60,000 bases of DNA, taken from Adiantum capillus-veneris. Taxonomy: Eukaryota > Streptophyta > Polypodiopsida > Polypodiales > Pteridaceae. Below the pieces are notes generated by a model, which was not told the origin of the DNA, did no database searches, and saw only the letters and a list, made by a program, of their open reading frames with translations. The stretch covers positions 23,872,396 to 23,932,395 of the forward strand of contig CM043960.1 of the NCBI GenBank assembly GCA_014529385.2. The letters run 5' to 3'. Positions 1-10,577 of the stretch are shown piece after piece (within the stretch, counting starts at the first letter, position 1; every line of letters begins with the position of its first letter). The position numbers and the translations under genes were made by a program.

Positions 1-90
1 TGTCTATGCTCACCTATTCATATGTACATATATGTATGGGAATGTGTTATGCAATCTATTATTCCATGGAAGAAACCTCAACTAGCTAGT

Positions 91-266
91 TGTTACCATA
101 TACATGTGGTAGTGATGTGTGTGAACACACTGAGGACCATCAGGGCATTTTTCCTCTCACTATGAGTTTTTTTTCCCCTGTGCATTGTATATACACCCAT
201 CACTCTAGGACTATCTATCTTTCCATTGCACACTGGGTAATACACTCTCTGTCATGTTCCTTGAGA
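91..266 (+). repeat. Partial LTR of copia family B
   Basis: This stretch starts TGTTACCATATACATG and matches, with scattered substitutions, the reverse complement of the LTR at 40871-41097. Shared parts include the GTGATGTGTGTGAACACAC block and the 'ATTGTATATAC.CCCATCACTCTA' block. Similarity fades just after CCTTGAG near 266, so the last ~60 bases of the LTR are missing. No priming site or internal region follows, so I read it as a truncated, probably solo, LTR remnant. Confidence 0.72.
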
Positions 267-324
267 TAGACTTTTTGAAATTTGGAATTTTTAGGGCTTA
301 TTTTTTCTTATTTATCTATGCTAC

Positions 325-843
325 TTGGTTGTAACTTGCCATAATTGTCTAATCTCTGGATGTGCTCATACATTGTCGGGTTCTCTTTCATCCACTTTGG
401 GAGATCCGAAGAAAAAGACCATGAAGCAAAAATTTGTTGAACTCCCACCATATCAGCTAGAGGAAGACTCCTTGAGAGAGGCAAATGTCACCTGTTTGGC
501 AAGAGATCAATTGGATAGCCAACATATCACTATCTACCATGGATCATTCAAGAGTGCTCATGGAAACACAATTGAAGTACAGATGCTACCAAGGGAAGCT
601 CAGGACCTCATCAAAGAATAGGCAGTCTGACCATTTTGGGAAAAGATTGACCTTAAGGATTACATAGAAATAGACGCTTGTGGTGATTACAAAAGATCAT
701 ATGAGCTCTTGCACAGTATCATAGAGGAAGGACAAGTCACCATATTTGATTTCAATGGCTCACCTATCAAAGTTCACATAACAGAGGACCAAGTGGAAAA
801 ACCACTCAAGCTTCAAAAAGAGAGGATACTCTATCCTTGCTAG
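325..843 (+). pseudogene. Unrecognised coding-like remnant
   Basis: An open frame (325-621) and the DNA after its stop have protein-like composition. The first part contains DPKKKTMKQKFVELPPYQLE. After the stop, about 628-843 reads as an acidic and hydrophobic mix with the stretches EKIDLKDYIEIDA and VTIFDFNGSPIKVHITEDQ. The 'FDF-G-PI-I' pattern recalls N-terminal parts of plant retroelement gag polyproteins, but this is resemblance only. No zinc knuckle, protease or LTR is attached. It is at least one stop away from being a continuous gene, and it sits between an LTR remnant and copia element A1. I do not recognise the family. Confidence 0.3.
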
Positions 844-972
844 TTATTAAGGTTCATTTCATTAGGAGACATGTAGCTACACGAATTTGTTTGGATAAGG
901 TCGCGGTAGAGAAAGTATCTTTTGGTGTCTGACACACACTTGAGAATTAGATAAGCAGGAGCAACATAGACT

Positions 973-1643
973 AGTTAGGAAATAGGACGTAGCTAGATAG
1001 ATATTTGAGTAGCTTACTTAATGGAGAGAAACAAATCATCACACACAAGAGATTATAGAGTAGAGAGAGAGAGAGCACACAATATACGTGGTTCACCCAA
1101 TGTGGGCTACATCCATGGGACAACAGCCACTCAATGGCTTTATTACTTCAAACAAGAAGTAGGTTACAAAGGGATTATACCCTTAATAGAGCTCCCACCT
1201 TGCTTCACTCTCACCATCTCACACCCACCTTGTTGCATCAACTTCACACTCCAAAATGTGTGTAGAAATGGCCTCCTTTTATAGGCCAAAAGGGATGCCC
1301 TCTCTCATGAGAGGCAACCGTGTGTAGCTGCCCTTGTGTAGACAAGTTCAAATTGGACCCTTAAATCCGCCCATGTGTGGCCTCCCTTGAGAAGACAAGT
1401 CCGCCTTTGAAATCGGCCACCGACCAAACGATCGGCTGTTTTCCGACCACTTTTCGGTCGCCGTTCGGCCATAATATTCCGGTGAAAAGAAATATTCCGT
1501 CTCGAGACTGACTGTGAAAATTTTGGTTTTCAGCCAGTGATTTTTCTTCACGCATGATGGCTTCTCGTCATAACGGGGGCCTTATAAATGTGCATTTTTA
1601 ATACAAAAATTTGCAAGGGGTAAATCAGGCTCCATACTTAACA
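973..1643 (-). repeat. 3' LTR of copia A1
   Basis: About 671 bp, matching in reverse complement the LTRs of A2 (31534-32417 and 36471-37249). It includes the TATA-box segment (CCTATAAAAGG, here reading CCTTTTATAGG near 1275) and the GA-rich tract near 1060. It ends at ...CATACTTAACA beside the sequence ATCTCCCACTTGG, which is the reverse complement of the polypurine tract CCAAGTGGGAGAT. This fixes both orientation and boundary. Confidence 0.85.
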
Positions 1644-1752
1644 ATCTCCCACTTGGAGACTGATCTCCACACCAAACATGTGACTGCTTTCCATCTTGGC
1701 TTCTTATCCTTGAGTGCCGATTGAAGATGAGAAAAATCTCAACTTCTCCTTG

Positions 1753-4700
1753 TTAACCACCTTTGTAAACTACAAGATTTTCACTTGTATGCACCTTTCC
1801 TAGATTTAGTTGTCCCTCTTCCAAAAGAGTGCATATAAAGTGATATCTCACCTCTATGTGCTTTTTTCTTGAATGAAAGGGTGAATTCTTTGCAAGATGG
1901 ATAGCCCTTTGGCTATCACTGTACAAGACACAATTGTCTTGTTTGAATCCAATCTCTTCTAAGAATCTATGAAGCCATAGAATTTCTTTTCTTGCCTCTA
2001 TCATTGCTATATACTCTACTTTCATGGTAGAAAATGTGACCACTTTCTGCAGATTTGAAGCCCAACTATTGGCTATGCCTCCAATTGTGAAGACATAGCG
2101 AGTAGTGCTCCTTCAAGTATCTTTGTCACCTGCCATATCTGCATCAGTATACCCTTGTAAGAAAATATCAGTGCCTCCAAAATACAAAGCATTTGTTGTT
2201 GTCCTTTAAGATACCTAAGTATCCACTTCATAGCTTGCCAGTGCTCTTTACATGGGTTTTCCATGAACCTACTTACAACTCCCACTGCATGTACAATGTA
2301 TGGCCTTGTCCAAACCATAGCATACATAGGAGAACCTATTGCTACAACATATGGAACTTTAGACACATAGGGTATCTCCTCTTGTGTATTTGATACATAT
2401 CCTTGGTTAGTTTGAAGTGACCAGCCAAAGGTGTAGAAACCATTTTTGCATTTTACATTGCAAACCTTTCTAGTACCTTCTTAATGTAATCCTCCTACGA
2501 TAGCTTTATTGTCTTCTTCATCCTGTCCCTTGATATCTTCGTACCAAGTATCTTCTTTGCAACACCTAAATATTTCATTGAAAAAGATTTAGATAGCTCC
2601 TCTTTTAGGTCTTTGATGCCCTGCATGTTAGCACTTGCAATCAACATGTCATCAACGTACAACATTAGGATGATGAACTTCATATCTCCCAAATTCTTTG
2701 TGTAGACAATGATCTGAGTTGCACCTTTTGAGTCCATGATCAAACATCCATCGATCAAACTTCAAGTACCATTGTCTTGATACTTTCTTTAAACCGTACA
2801 AGCTCTTCTTTAATGTGAAAACCATTTTTTGCTTACCTTTTACTTCATACCCCTTTGGTTGAAGCATGTAAATCTCCTCCTCTAAGTCACCGTGAGGGAA
2901 TTCCGTATTTACATCCATTTGCTCAAGATTTAAATCATGAGTAGCCACACGACTTAAGACAAGCCTAATTGATTTCATTTTTACAATAGGAGATAATATT
3001 TCATTGAAGTGAATACCTTTCTTTTGAGAAAACCCTTTTACCACGAGTCTAGACCTGTACCTTTTCTTCCCACCTTCTTCTTCCTTCAACTTATACACAA
3101 ATTTTTTATGCAGTGCCCACTTACCTTTAAGCAATTTAACCAAATCCTATGTTTGGTTGCGATGTAATGAGTCCATCTCCACTTGCATGCTCTTCATCCA
3201 TTCTTCTTTGGATTCTTGATTCATAACTTATTTGTATGATTCTAGCTCTCTAGAATATGAGATCAAGAGATGATTGAAGGAAGGAACAAACCTTTCTAGA
3301 GGTCTACTTGCTCTAATGGATCTTCGGGGAATAAGTTGAGGCTCCTCATTTAGTTGGAGTTGTTGCACGTTGTCACCGTTTGCACTCCTTGAGTCTTCGT
3401 CGTCCTCAAGATCCATGTACTCATCACCTGTTTATTTTCTTTCCAAGTAGTCTTTGTACATATTTTTTTGTTGAAATTACATCCCTAGTTCTAAAGATTT
3501 TACCATCTTCAGGATTCCATAGGCGATACCCAAAGTCACCTTTTCCATAGCCAATGAAGAAACACTTTTTGGACTTTGCATCTAGCTTTGATCTTAGGCT
3601 TCTATCTATGTGCATGAAATCCTCACACCCAAACACTTTGAGAAGTACATAATTCACCGGTTTACCTGTCCATGCCTCTTTTAGAACTCCCCCATCCAAT
3701 TTCATTGAGGGTGACCGATTGATTAAGTACACAGACGTACTTATAGTTTCTGCCCAAAGCTCAACCGATAGGCCTGCATATAGCCGCATGCTTTGTGCTC
3801 GCTCCATAATTGTTCTGCTCATCATTTTGGAAATTACATTTTGTTGAGGTGTCATTGGGGTTGTCCTTTGCCTCCAAATGCCATTGGGATTGTCCTTTGC
3901 CTCCAAATGCCACTTCTAGCGCAAAAGCTTTCAAAAGCTTGGCTGCCATACTCGCCTCCATTGTCGAATCTGAGGCATTTAACTTTGGTACCTGCTTCAT
4001 TCTCTACAAAGGATTTCCACCTTTGAAATATGGAAAACACATCGGATTTATTCTTCATCACCTACACCCATGTTTTCCTAGTTGTATCGTCTATGAATGT
4101 TACATAGTACAATGAGCCACCGAGGGATGGTGTACTTGTAGGACCCCAAACATCAAGATGAACCAAATCAAGTATTTTATTTTTTCTTTCATTTCTTCAT
4201 TTTTGAAATTTTACCCTTTTTTGTTTACCATAAACACAATCTTCACAGAACTCTAAGTCCACTTCTTTCAAACTTGGTAGAAGCTTCTTTGTTTCAAGGA
4301 TGTGCATTCCTTTGGCACTCATATGCCCAAGCCGGTAGTGCCACACCGCATTGTCCACTTCTGTAGTTGTTGCACAAGCTGAAGATTGCAAGCTAGTAGT
4401 ACACAAGTAAAGTGTACCAACTTTTTCTCTTTTGTTGGCAACCACCAAAGATCCCTTTGAGATCTTCCACCGTTTGTTTCCGAATGCAATTTTGTGACCT
4501 TCATCATCCAACTGTCCTGTAGAGATAAAATTCTTACAAAGAGAAGGAACATGCATAACATCTTTAAGCTTCCATTCATTTCCATTAGCAATTTTGACAC
4601 AATCTATATCGTTACCGGCAATTTCACAAGCTTCATCATCTCCAAAGTATACATACCCAGCATTACCTTTGGTGGAATCTTGGAAATGTTGCTTGTGTGG

Positions 4701-5592
4701 TGTCACATGGAATGAAGGCGTGGAATCTACTATCCAAGAATTAAACACATTTTCTAATGAGAGAATTAGATCATCTTGCTCTACTTTACTTGCCACATTG
4801 GCCTCCGATGTTGGCTTGTTGTTTTGAGACTCCGACCCCTTCTTCTTCTTGGACCAACAATCCTTCTTGACAGTGTCCTTCTTGCCACAGTTCCAACATT
4901 CAAGAACTGACTTTGTGCATGACTTGCTCTACCTTGAGCGATCACGACCCTTTTGGTTTTTGAACCTCTCCTTAGGCCTTCCTCTTGTTTCCACTAACAG
5001 TGAAGCACTTGATGATTCTCATGTGCTTCTCCTTCACATTTCCTTGCGTAGGAGAACACCCACAACATCATCAAACTTAGTATTTGTGCCAGAGATAGAG
5101 TTACTTACAGCCATCACAAGGCTATCACAACCATCTAGTAGAGACGATAGTATAAGGAGAGCTCGCACTTCGTCTCATCAAAATTGATTTTCTCCGATCG
5201 AAGCTGACTTATATTGGTGTTAAAATCATTTAGGTGTTCTGCAAACCATTCTCTGCCATTTTTAGATTGAACAAGCACTTCATGAGAAATACCTTATTGG
5301 ATGCCGATGGTTTCTCGTAGATTTCGTCAAGTGATCTCATCAAGTCCTCCGTGGTCTTCATCTCCAAAACATTCAAGGTCACCTTTGACGCCAAGCTTAG
5401 GTGGATTGTTCCTAATGCCTTTTGATCAAGGAGAATCCATGCTTCATCTACCATTGTTGTGGGCTTCTTTGCAAGACCGCCTAGTGGAAAATAAAGGTCC
5501 TTCTAGTAGAGATAGTCTTCAATTTGCATCTTCCAGTGTTGGTAGTTCTTGCCGTTGAACTTCTTGATCTTGAGCTTCCCTTCCTCTACCAT
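1753..5592 (-). pseudogene. Copia A1 gag-pol polyprotein remnant
   Basis: Read on the minus strand from the ATG at 5592, the fragments occur in copia order. They are a gag remnant (about 5590-4900), protease and integrase HHCC region (about 4796-4197; the first part reads SWIVDSTPSFHVTP, so the usual DSG aspartic-protease triad is DST), integrase core (about 4060-3430, with TPQQN), a linker, reverse transcriptase (about 3143-2500, QMDVNTEF and YVDDML) and RNase H (about 2366-1753, YSDSQRAIHL). Frames change repeatedly. Around 3855-3912 a 28-bp direct duplication sits in the integrase core and shifts the frame. The protein would process and integrate the element's cDNA if intact; this copy cannot. 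Confidence 0.85.
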
Positions 5593-5651
5593 TACTCCCA
5601 CTCAATTCAAGGAATCATTCCCTTGAGATACTTTAGCTATAAGCAAAACTT

Positions 5652-5663
5652 GCTTTGATACCA
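5652..5663 (-). other. Primer binding site of copia A1
   Basis: On the minus strand the sequence TGGTATCAAAGC lies two bases inside the 5' LTR. It differs by one base from the TGGTATCAGAGC site of the related element A2, which matches the 3' end of plant initiator tRNA-Met. It sets the 5' LTR boundary at 5666. Confidence 0.8.
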
Positions 5664-5751
5664 GTAGTTATGAAATAGGACGTAGCTAAATAGATATTTG
5701 AGTAGCTTACTTAATGGAGAGATACAAATTATCACACACAAGAGATTATAG

Positions 5752-5787
<36 letters not shown>

Positions 5788-6617
5788 ATACATGATATAC
5801 GTGGTTCACCCATGTGGGCTACATCCACGAAAAAGTAGCCACTCAATGACTTTAGTACTTCAAACAAGAAGTATGTCACAAAGGGATTATACCCTTAATA
5901 GAGCTCCCGCCTTGCTTCACTCTCACCACCTCACACCCACCTTGTTGCATCAACTTCACACTCCAAAATGTGTGTAAAAATGGCCTCATTTTATAGGCCA
6001 AAAGGGTTGCCTCTCTCATGAGAGACAGTTGTGTGTAGCCGCCCTTGTGTAGACAAGTCCAAATTGAACCCCTACATTAAAAAATTTCGGAGGTCATTTG
6101 GAGGGCTTTGTAAGAAATTGTATTTCTCTCTCTAGAAACTTTTTTTAAAATGCACTTGCACCTTGTGAGTACCTCCAAAGGACAACCAGACACTTTAAAA
6201 AGTAGATTTATATTCCCAATCGTCCTTGAAAACGGTCACTTTTTTATTTAATGCGAGAGTCTTTTTGAGGAGGCAGGTGCGGCGCATTCAAGGCAGCTTA
6301 CGTCATCACTGAAAGTTGAAAAGTCACAAACTATCAAATAGTGATAGATTTTGAGGCTTTTGACACCACCAATGTGTTCGGAACGCCAAAATACCCTAAA
6401 AACGAATGTCTAATTGTCTCATTCCGACATCCGGAGAGGCAAAAAATGTCAAAAAACCCCAAAAAATAGGCTTTTTACTTAAGGCGCGCGAGGAGGCATT
6501 CTAAAATGCTAGAATGCCCCTCTGTGCGTCGTTAGTACAAAGCTCCTTTTAATGATTTTTGGACAATTATCTTTCAAGAAAGCCTACCCATGTTTCTCTA
6601 TTGCACTTTTGCACCAT

Positions 6618-6662
<45 letters not shown>
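6618..6662. repeat. (CT)n microsatellite
   Basis: An almost uninterrupted CT dinucleotide run of about 45 bp in the central part of the foldback element. Confidence 0.95.
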
Positions 6663-6665
<3 letters not shown>

Positions 6666-6936
6666 TTCTATAGCTTAGCATATTTAAAGAGAGAGAGAGT
6701 GAGAGACTCCCATTACAAACAGCGCGCGTGAAGCATGTTTTGACCTCAAAAAACACCTCCTCGCACCGTTAGTATAAGGTAACAAAAGACTCTCTCTCTC
6801 TCTTTCCCCCGCCTTACTTCCTCTCTCTATAACACTCACACATACACACATAAACACATACACTAGTGGATGCATAGTACTAAAGGCGCACATAGAGACA
6901 TGCACACCGGTTGTGCCTCTCTACGCGCGCCTTTAG

Positions 6937-6938
<2 letters not shown>

Positions 6939-7013
<75 letters not shown>

Positions 7014-7150
7014 GGGCTCTGTGTGTGTGTGTGTGTATGTTATATTTGTGTGTCTGTGTGTTTGTGAGTGTGTGTGTCTCTCTCTGTGTGTGTATGTTAT
7101 ATTTGTGTCTCTGTGTGTTTGTGTGTATGTTATATTTGTGTGTGTGTGTG
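6939..7150. repeat. Compound GA / GT microsatellite
   Basis: GA repeats with single-base interruptions (about 6939-7015) pass into GT-rich repeats (about 7019-7150) that include three copies of a TATGTTATATTTGTG phrase. Open frames across this block are low-complexity artefacts. Confidence 0.92.
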
Positions 7151-7333
7151 AGATAAAAATGCACTTTGTAGAATTGTAACAATGGGTGTGCGTGCTCACT
7201 CTTATAGACCCGAAATTATGATCTCTAAGGCTAAGATGATGAAGAAAAAACCTATGTGATACATGGAGGCCTTTTTAGAGATTTTTTGACATTTTCCTCT
7301 CAAAAATCTCTTTAAAAGAGGAAAAAAGGGGCT

Positions 7334-7375
7334 TTTTACTAACGGCGCGCGATGAGGCGCGCGCCGTTAGTAAAA
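7334..7375. repeat. Perfect 18-bp GC-rich hairpin
   Basis: TTTTACTAACGGCGCGCG (7334-7351) is followed by a six-base loop ATGAGG and the exact reverse complement (7358-7375). It lies at the inner edge of the right arm of the foldback element. Related half-sites (GCGCGCG next to TTACT or TTAGTA) recur near 6474, 6535, 6765, 6875 and 6925. Confidence 0.85.
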
Positions 7376-8067
7376 TGTTCTTTTAGGGGTTTTTGACATT
7401 CTTTGCCTCTTTGGATGTCGGAGCCAGGCAATTGGACATTCATTTCTAGGATATTTGGGTGTTCCGGACGCATTGACAGTATCAAAAGTTTCAAAATCTT
7501 CCACTACTTGATAGTTTTGTAACTTTTTGAGTTCTAGTGATGACGTAAGCCGTATCAAATGCACCGCATCTACCTTCTGAAAAAGGTGCTTGCATTAAAT
7601 GAAAGAGAGTGATCGTCTTCAAGGACCACTAGATTATTAAATGAGGAGAGGGACACCTTTTATATTTTTGTTCATATCAATCTATTTTTCTACGTAACGT
7701 AGGCTCTTCTCTCATTGGAGGAGCTTATTTCCTCTCTCTTCCAAAAGGCCCTCCAAAAGGCCTCCGAAATCTCCTAATGAATCCACCCATGTGTGGCTTC
7801 CCTTGAGAAGACAAGTTCGCCTTTGAAATCGGCCATCGGCCATTGACTACCGACCATCAACCAAACGACCATCCATTTTCCGACCACTTTTTGGCCGTCG
7901 TTACGGCAAAAAGGAATATTCTGGCTTGAGACTAGCCGTGAAAATTTTGGTTTCCGGCGAGTGATTTTTCTTCACACACGATGGCTTCTCCTCATAACGA
8001 GGGCCTTACAAACGTGCGTTTTTAATATAGAAAATTACAAGGGGTAAATCAGGCTCTATACTTGAGA

Positions 8068-8460
8068 AGACTTCTTGTAGCCTCCATTCACTAGTCGGGT
8101 CAACTACATCCCACGGATCGACATTTTATATCTGTGGTTCTCTTTTTGCTAGCATCAATATGGTGAGGCTTGGCAGTTCGCCAACACAAGACCATAGGGC
8201 ATCCTCTCATCAAATGCCAATGTCCTTTGCAAGAACCAAAGTCTATCTTAAAAACAACATTAGTACTCGAGGAATTTTCTTGGCAAATGAATGAGAAGAC
8301 TATCTTTCCCTCTTGCAAGAGAGGGATAAAATATTTAAAAAACCCATTTCCAATGAGTTACAAATTGGATATGATTGATGTAGTGTTTTGTGATGAGAGC
8401 AAACCAAGAGATTCAAAAAAATTATTTTAAAGAAACCTTATTTTATCTAGGTGGACAAGC
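8068..8460. other. Unassigned DNA with a short open frame
   Basis: Between the copia A1 target duplication and the next LTR element. An open frame of 86 codons runs 8170-8430 on the plus strand and contains PSCKRGIKYLKNPFPMSYKL. It has no recognisable domain and no promoter or splice context that I can defend. It may be a fragment of an older element. Confidence 0.25.
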
Positions 8461-8708
8461 TGAAAGGAGAATTGATCTATGGAGGATCACACAATGTTCG
8501 ACAATAAGTTAGATGAAAATGGTGGTTCTAAATTAGGTTCAAATGATGGGGCAAATGCTTGATATGCTTGGATACAAAGTGTGTAGCTTAGACTTCTTAT
8601 ATAGAGTAGGGAGAGAGCATCCAGTTATATAGAGTAGGGAGAGCGTAGGCTTCCAAATTAGAGGGGTTTCCATTAGTTGATGTTGTGGATGTGTCACACA
8701 CCCCAACA
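8461..8708 (-). repeat. 3' LTR of the non-autonomous element
   Basis: Shares with 10199-10577 the long block around GGTTCAAATGATGGGGC and GATATGCTTGGATACAAAG, and the TAGGCTTCCAAA block. It lacks the stretch that contains the GA repeat in the other copy. An imperfect duplicate of TATAGAGTAGGGAGAG occurs inside it. Confidence 0.68.
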
Positions 8709-10198
8709 AGACTCCCTGCATGTGTCATAGTAGCACCCAAATAGTACAAAGAGTGTCCTCCCTTGGAGAATTTAATAGTAGGCTGTAGGAACAAACACCT
8801 TTCCCTAGAGAATTTAACAATAGGGTATAGGTTTAAATACGCCTCCCTTAAAGATTGGTAGGCAAGTAGGTGGTGGGTCAAATACAAATGGTGTTTCCTC
8901 CGATGCTGGAGGTCAAAATAAATCCCTGCTTTAAATTTCAAAGATTTTTCAATGTCAACTCCAAAGTCTTCATCGGATTTGTTGTGGCCGATGCTTCTCC
9001 TGCCCTCAAAGTGTGTCATCAAAGTGGTTGTTAATGTTGGCATGGCATACAAATCAAACTTTGTGCAAATGTGTGCAAGTGAGGATGGTCTTACCCATTG
9101 TAGGGCAATGTCTGATCCTTTTATAGACATTGTCTTTAATAAAGCCAAAAGTGGTTATGATTTGTATACATGTAAATGTGCATGCAAGAAGTTTGTGCAA
9201 ATGTGGAAAGAAAAACCTCGTGAAAATGCATGGTTTAGTGTTACTAGGGCTTGTGAAAATCTTAGAATTGTATGAGACATACATTGCTTTACAAGAATAG
9301 TTCCTTAGAATGGAGCACTAGTAGCAAGAACTTCTTCAGTCCAAATGGTATGGAAGCAAGCCCATGGGAATGATTCTTGTTTAGAGGTCGAGGCTCACGG
9401 TGTAGCCTCAAGAAGCCACCCTAACGAGAGAGCACTAAGGAAAAAGGGACAGGTGCTTGTGTGTGAGGGCTTTGCTACTACAGGAATCCCCTCTTGCTTA
9501 GAATTAGAAATGAGCTATGAGCACATGCGGATCGCTTTCTTATGGACTTGAAATCTTGAATAGGATGGGTTGCAATGGCTTTGGCATCTAGGCATGAGAG
9601 AAAAATATTGTGGTGTGTGATAGGCTGCCACGTACCCGGCTGAAGTTCAAAATTGAAACTGGGTGCCAATTTTGAATCCGCCCACGATCCATGATCCAAA
9701 ATTAGTACATGATGATTGACATTGTGACCTCCACTATGAATATGCCGAGATGATCCTCCAAGGTTGTTTGTGTAGAGATTCCACAATATAGAGATATGAT
9801 CTAGGCTCGGTAGAGTGAATACACACACACACACAAAAAAAAAAAAAACTCTACACACCTATAAATAGGATGATGATTAGGTGGCCCAGTATCTCCCAAA
9901 TGCAATGATTAAGGAGTCTATGGAGAGCCAGATCTGAGGAGATTCTCGTAAAAATAATCAATACAAAAAGGATGTTTTCAAAAATGAATGCAAACTATGC
10001 ATTTTAGTTAATGCAAATTCAAAAATCACCAAATTAATGCACAAGGAATTAAATCTATCCCTCGCCTAATCACCATGTAGTGGAGAATGCTCGTATCCCA
10101 GGTGGTCATGATTAGGGAGTGGGATTACTATTAACCTAGAACACTAATGCAATAGCGATTAATACACCTAGGTGTGAACCATCAACTTTGATACCACA

Positions 10199-10272
10199 TG
10201 AAAGGGAGTTCGGTTATGGAAAAAACGATAATGAACCATTCATGGTGTAATTAATGATTTGCCATAGGAGCT

Positions 10273-10316
<44 letters not shown>

Positions 10317-10577
10317 TCGAGATAGTAAAACATGGAATAGATTGATAACATTTTCAAACTAGATGCAAATGGTGGATACAAAGTAGGTTCAAATGATGGG
10401 GCAGATGCTTGATATGCTTGGATACAAAGTGTGTAGCTTAGGCTTCTATTATAGAGTAAGGAGGTGGGAGGAGGTGGGAGCATCAAGTGATATAATCGAT
10501 GATGTCAAAGATGTAGGCTTCCAAAGTAGAGGGGGTTTCTACTAATTGGTGGTGTGGATGCGTTGCAAACCCCATCA
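10199..10577 (-). repeat. 5' LTR of the non-autonomous element
   Basis: 379 bp, TG at the outer end and CA at the inner end on the minus strand, adjacent to the priming site. It contains a GA run at about 10275-10313 that the other copy lacks. Confidence 0.68.

Larger units (their letters stand above)
6075..7779. mobile_element. Foldback/MITE-like DNA element with long inverted arms
   Basis: The two ends are inverted copies: 6075-6093 begins CATTAAAAAATTTCGGAGG and 7761-7779 is CCTCCGAAATCTCCTAATG. Inverted similarity continues inward for roughly 450 bp on each side. It includes the blocks around TTTGGAGGGC, the ATTTAATGC/GCATTAAAT pair, TGACGTAAGC/GCTTACGTCA, and CCGACATCC/GGATGTCGG. The centre (about 6560-7320) holds microsatellites and repeated short motifs joining GCGC to TTAGTA. 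No transposase reading frame is visible, so it is non-autonomous. The target duplication is not clear; CCTA occurs at both edges but is too short to decide a superfamily. Confidence 0.78.
973..8067 (-). mobile_element. Ty1-copia LTR retrotransposon A1
   Basis: A complete but decayed element on the minus strand. The 3' LTR is at 973-1643, the internal region at 1644-5665 and the 5' LTR at 5666-8067. A 5-bp target duplication AGACT flanks it exactly (968-972 and 8068-8072). Integrase lies before reverse transcriptase, which defines the copia superfamily, and the sequence is the same family as A2 at 31534. The terminal dinucleotides have mutated (the copia-A terminus TGTTAAG reads TCTCAAG here). 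The 5' LTR is interrupted by a foldback element, so that insertion came after this one. The many frameshifts make it non-autonomous now. Confidence 0.9.
5666..8067 (-). repeat. 5' LTR of copia A1, split by an insertion
   Basis: LTR sequence runs 5666 to about 6074, then resumes at about 7780 and ends at 8067. The two parts join cleanly against the uninterrupted LTR of A1 at 973-1643 (the shared text around 'AAATTGGACCCTTAAATCCGCC' is broken here). A GA dinucleotide run occupies about 5754-5787. The ends, AACT and TCTCAA on the minus strand, are degraded relative to A2. Confidence 0.82.
8461..10577 (-). mobile_element. Non-autonomous LTR element lacking pol
   Basis: Two related ends in direct orientation, 8461-8708 and 10199-10577, enclose a 1.49-kb interior. 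The right copy is followed on the minus strand by TGGTATCAAAGT (10197-10186), a match to an initiator-tRNA priming site; this makes it the 5' LTR. Both copies start TG and end CA on the minus strand (TGATGGGG...CCCTTTCA; TGTTGGGG...CTTTCA). The interior has only short open frames and no protease, integrase or reverse transcriptase motifs. The element would therefore depend on another element's enzymes, or it is an internally deleted copy. I found no matching 5-bp target duplication. Confidence 0.65.

Noticed and set aside
9345-9551. Open frames inside the 8461-10577 element as gag
   Set aside because: Short, no zinc knuckle, no capsid pattern, and the surrounding frames contain stops; not enough to call a gene.
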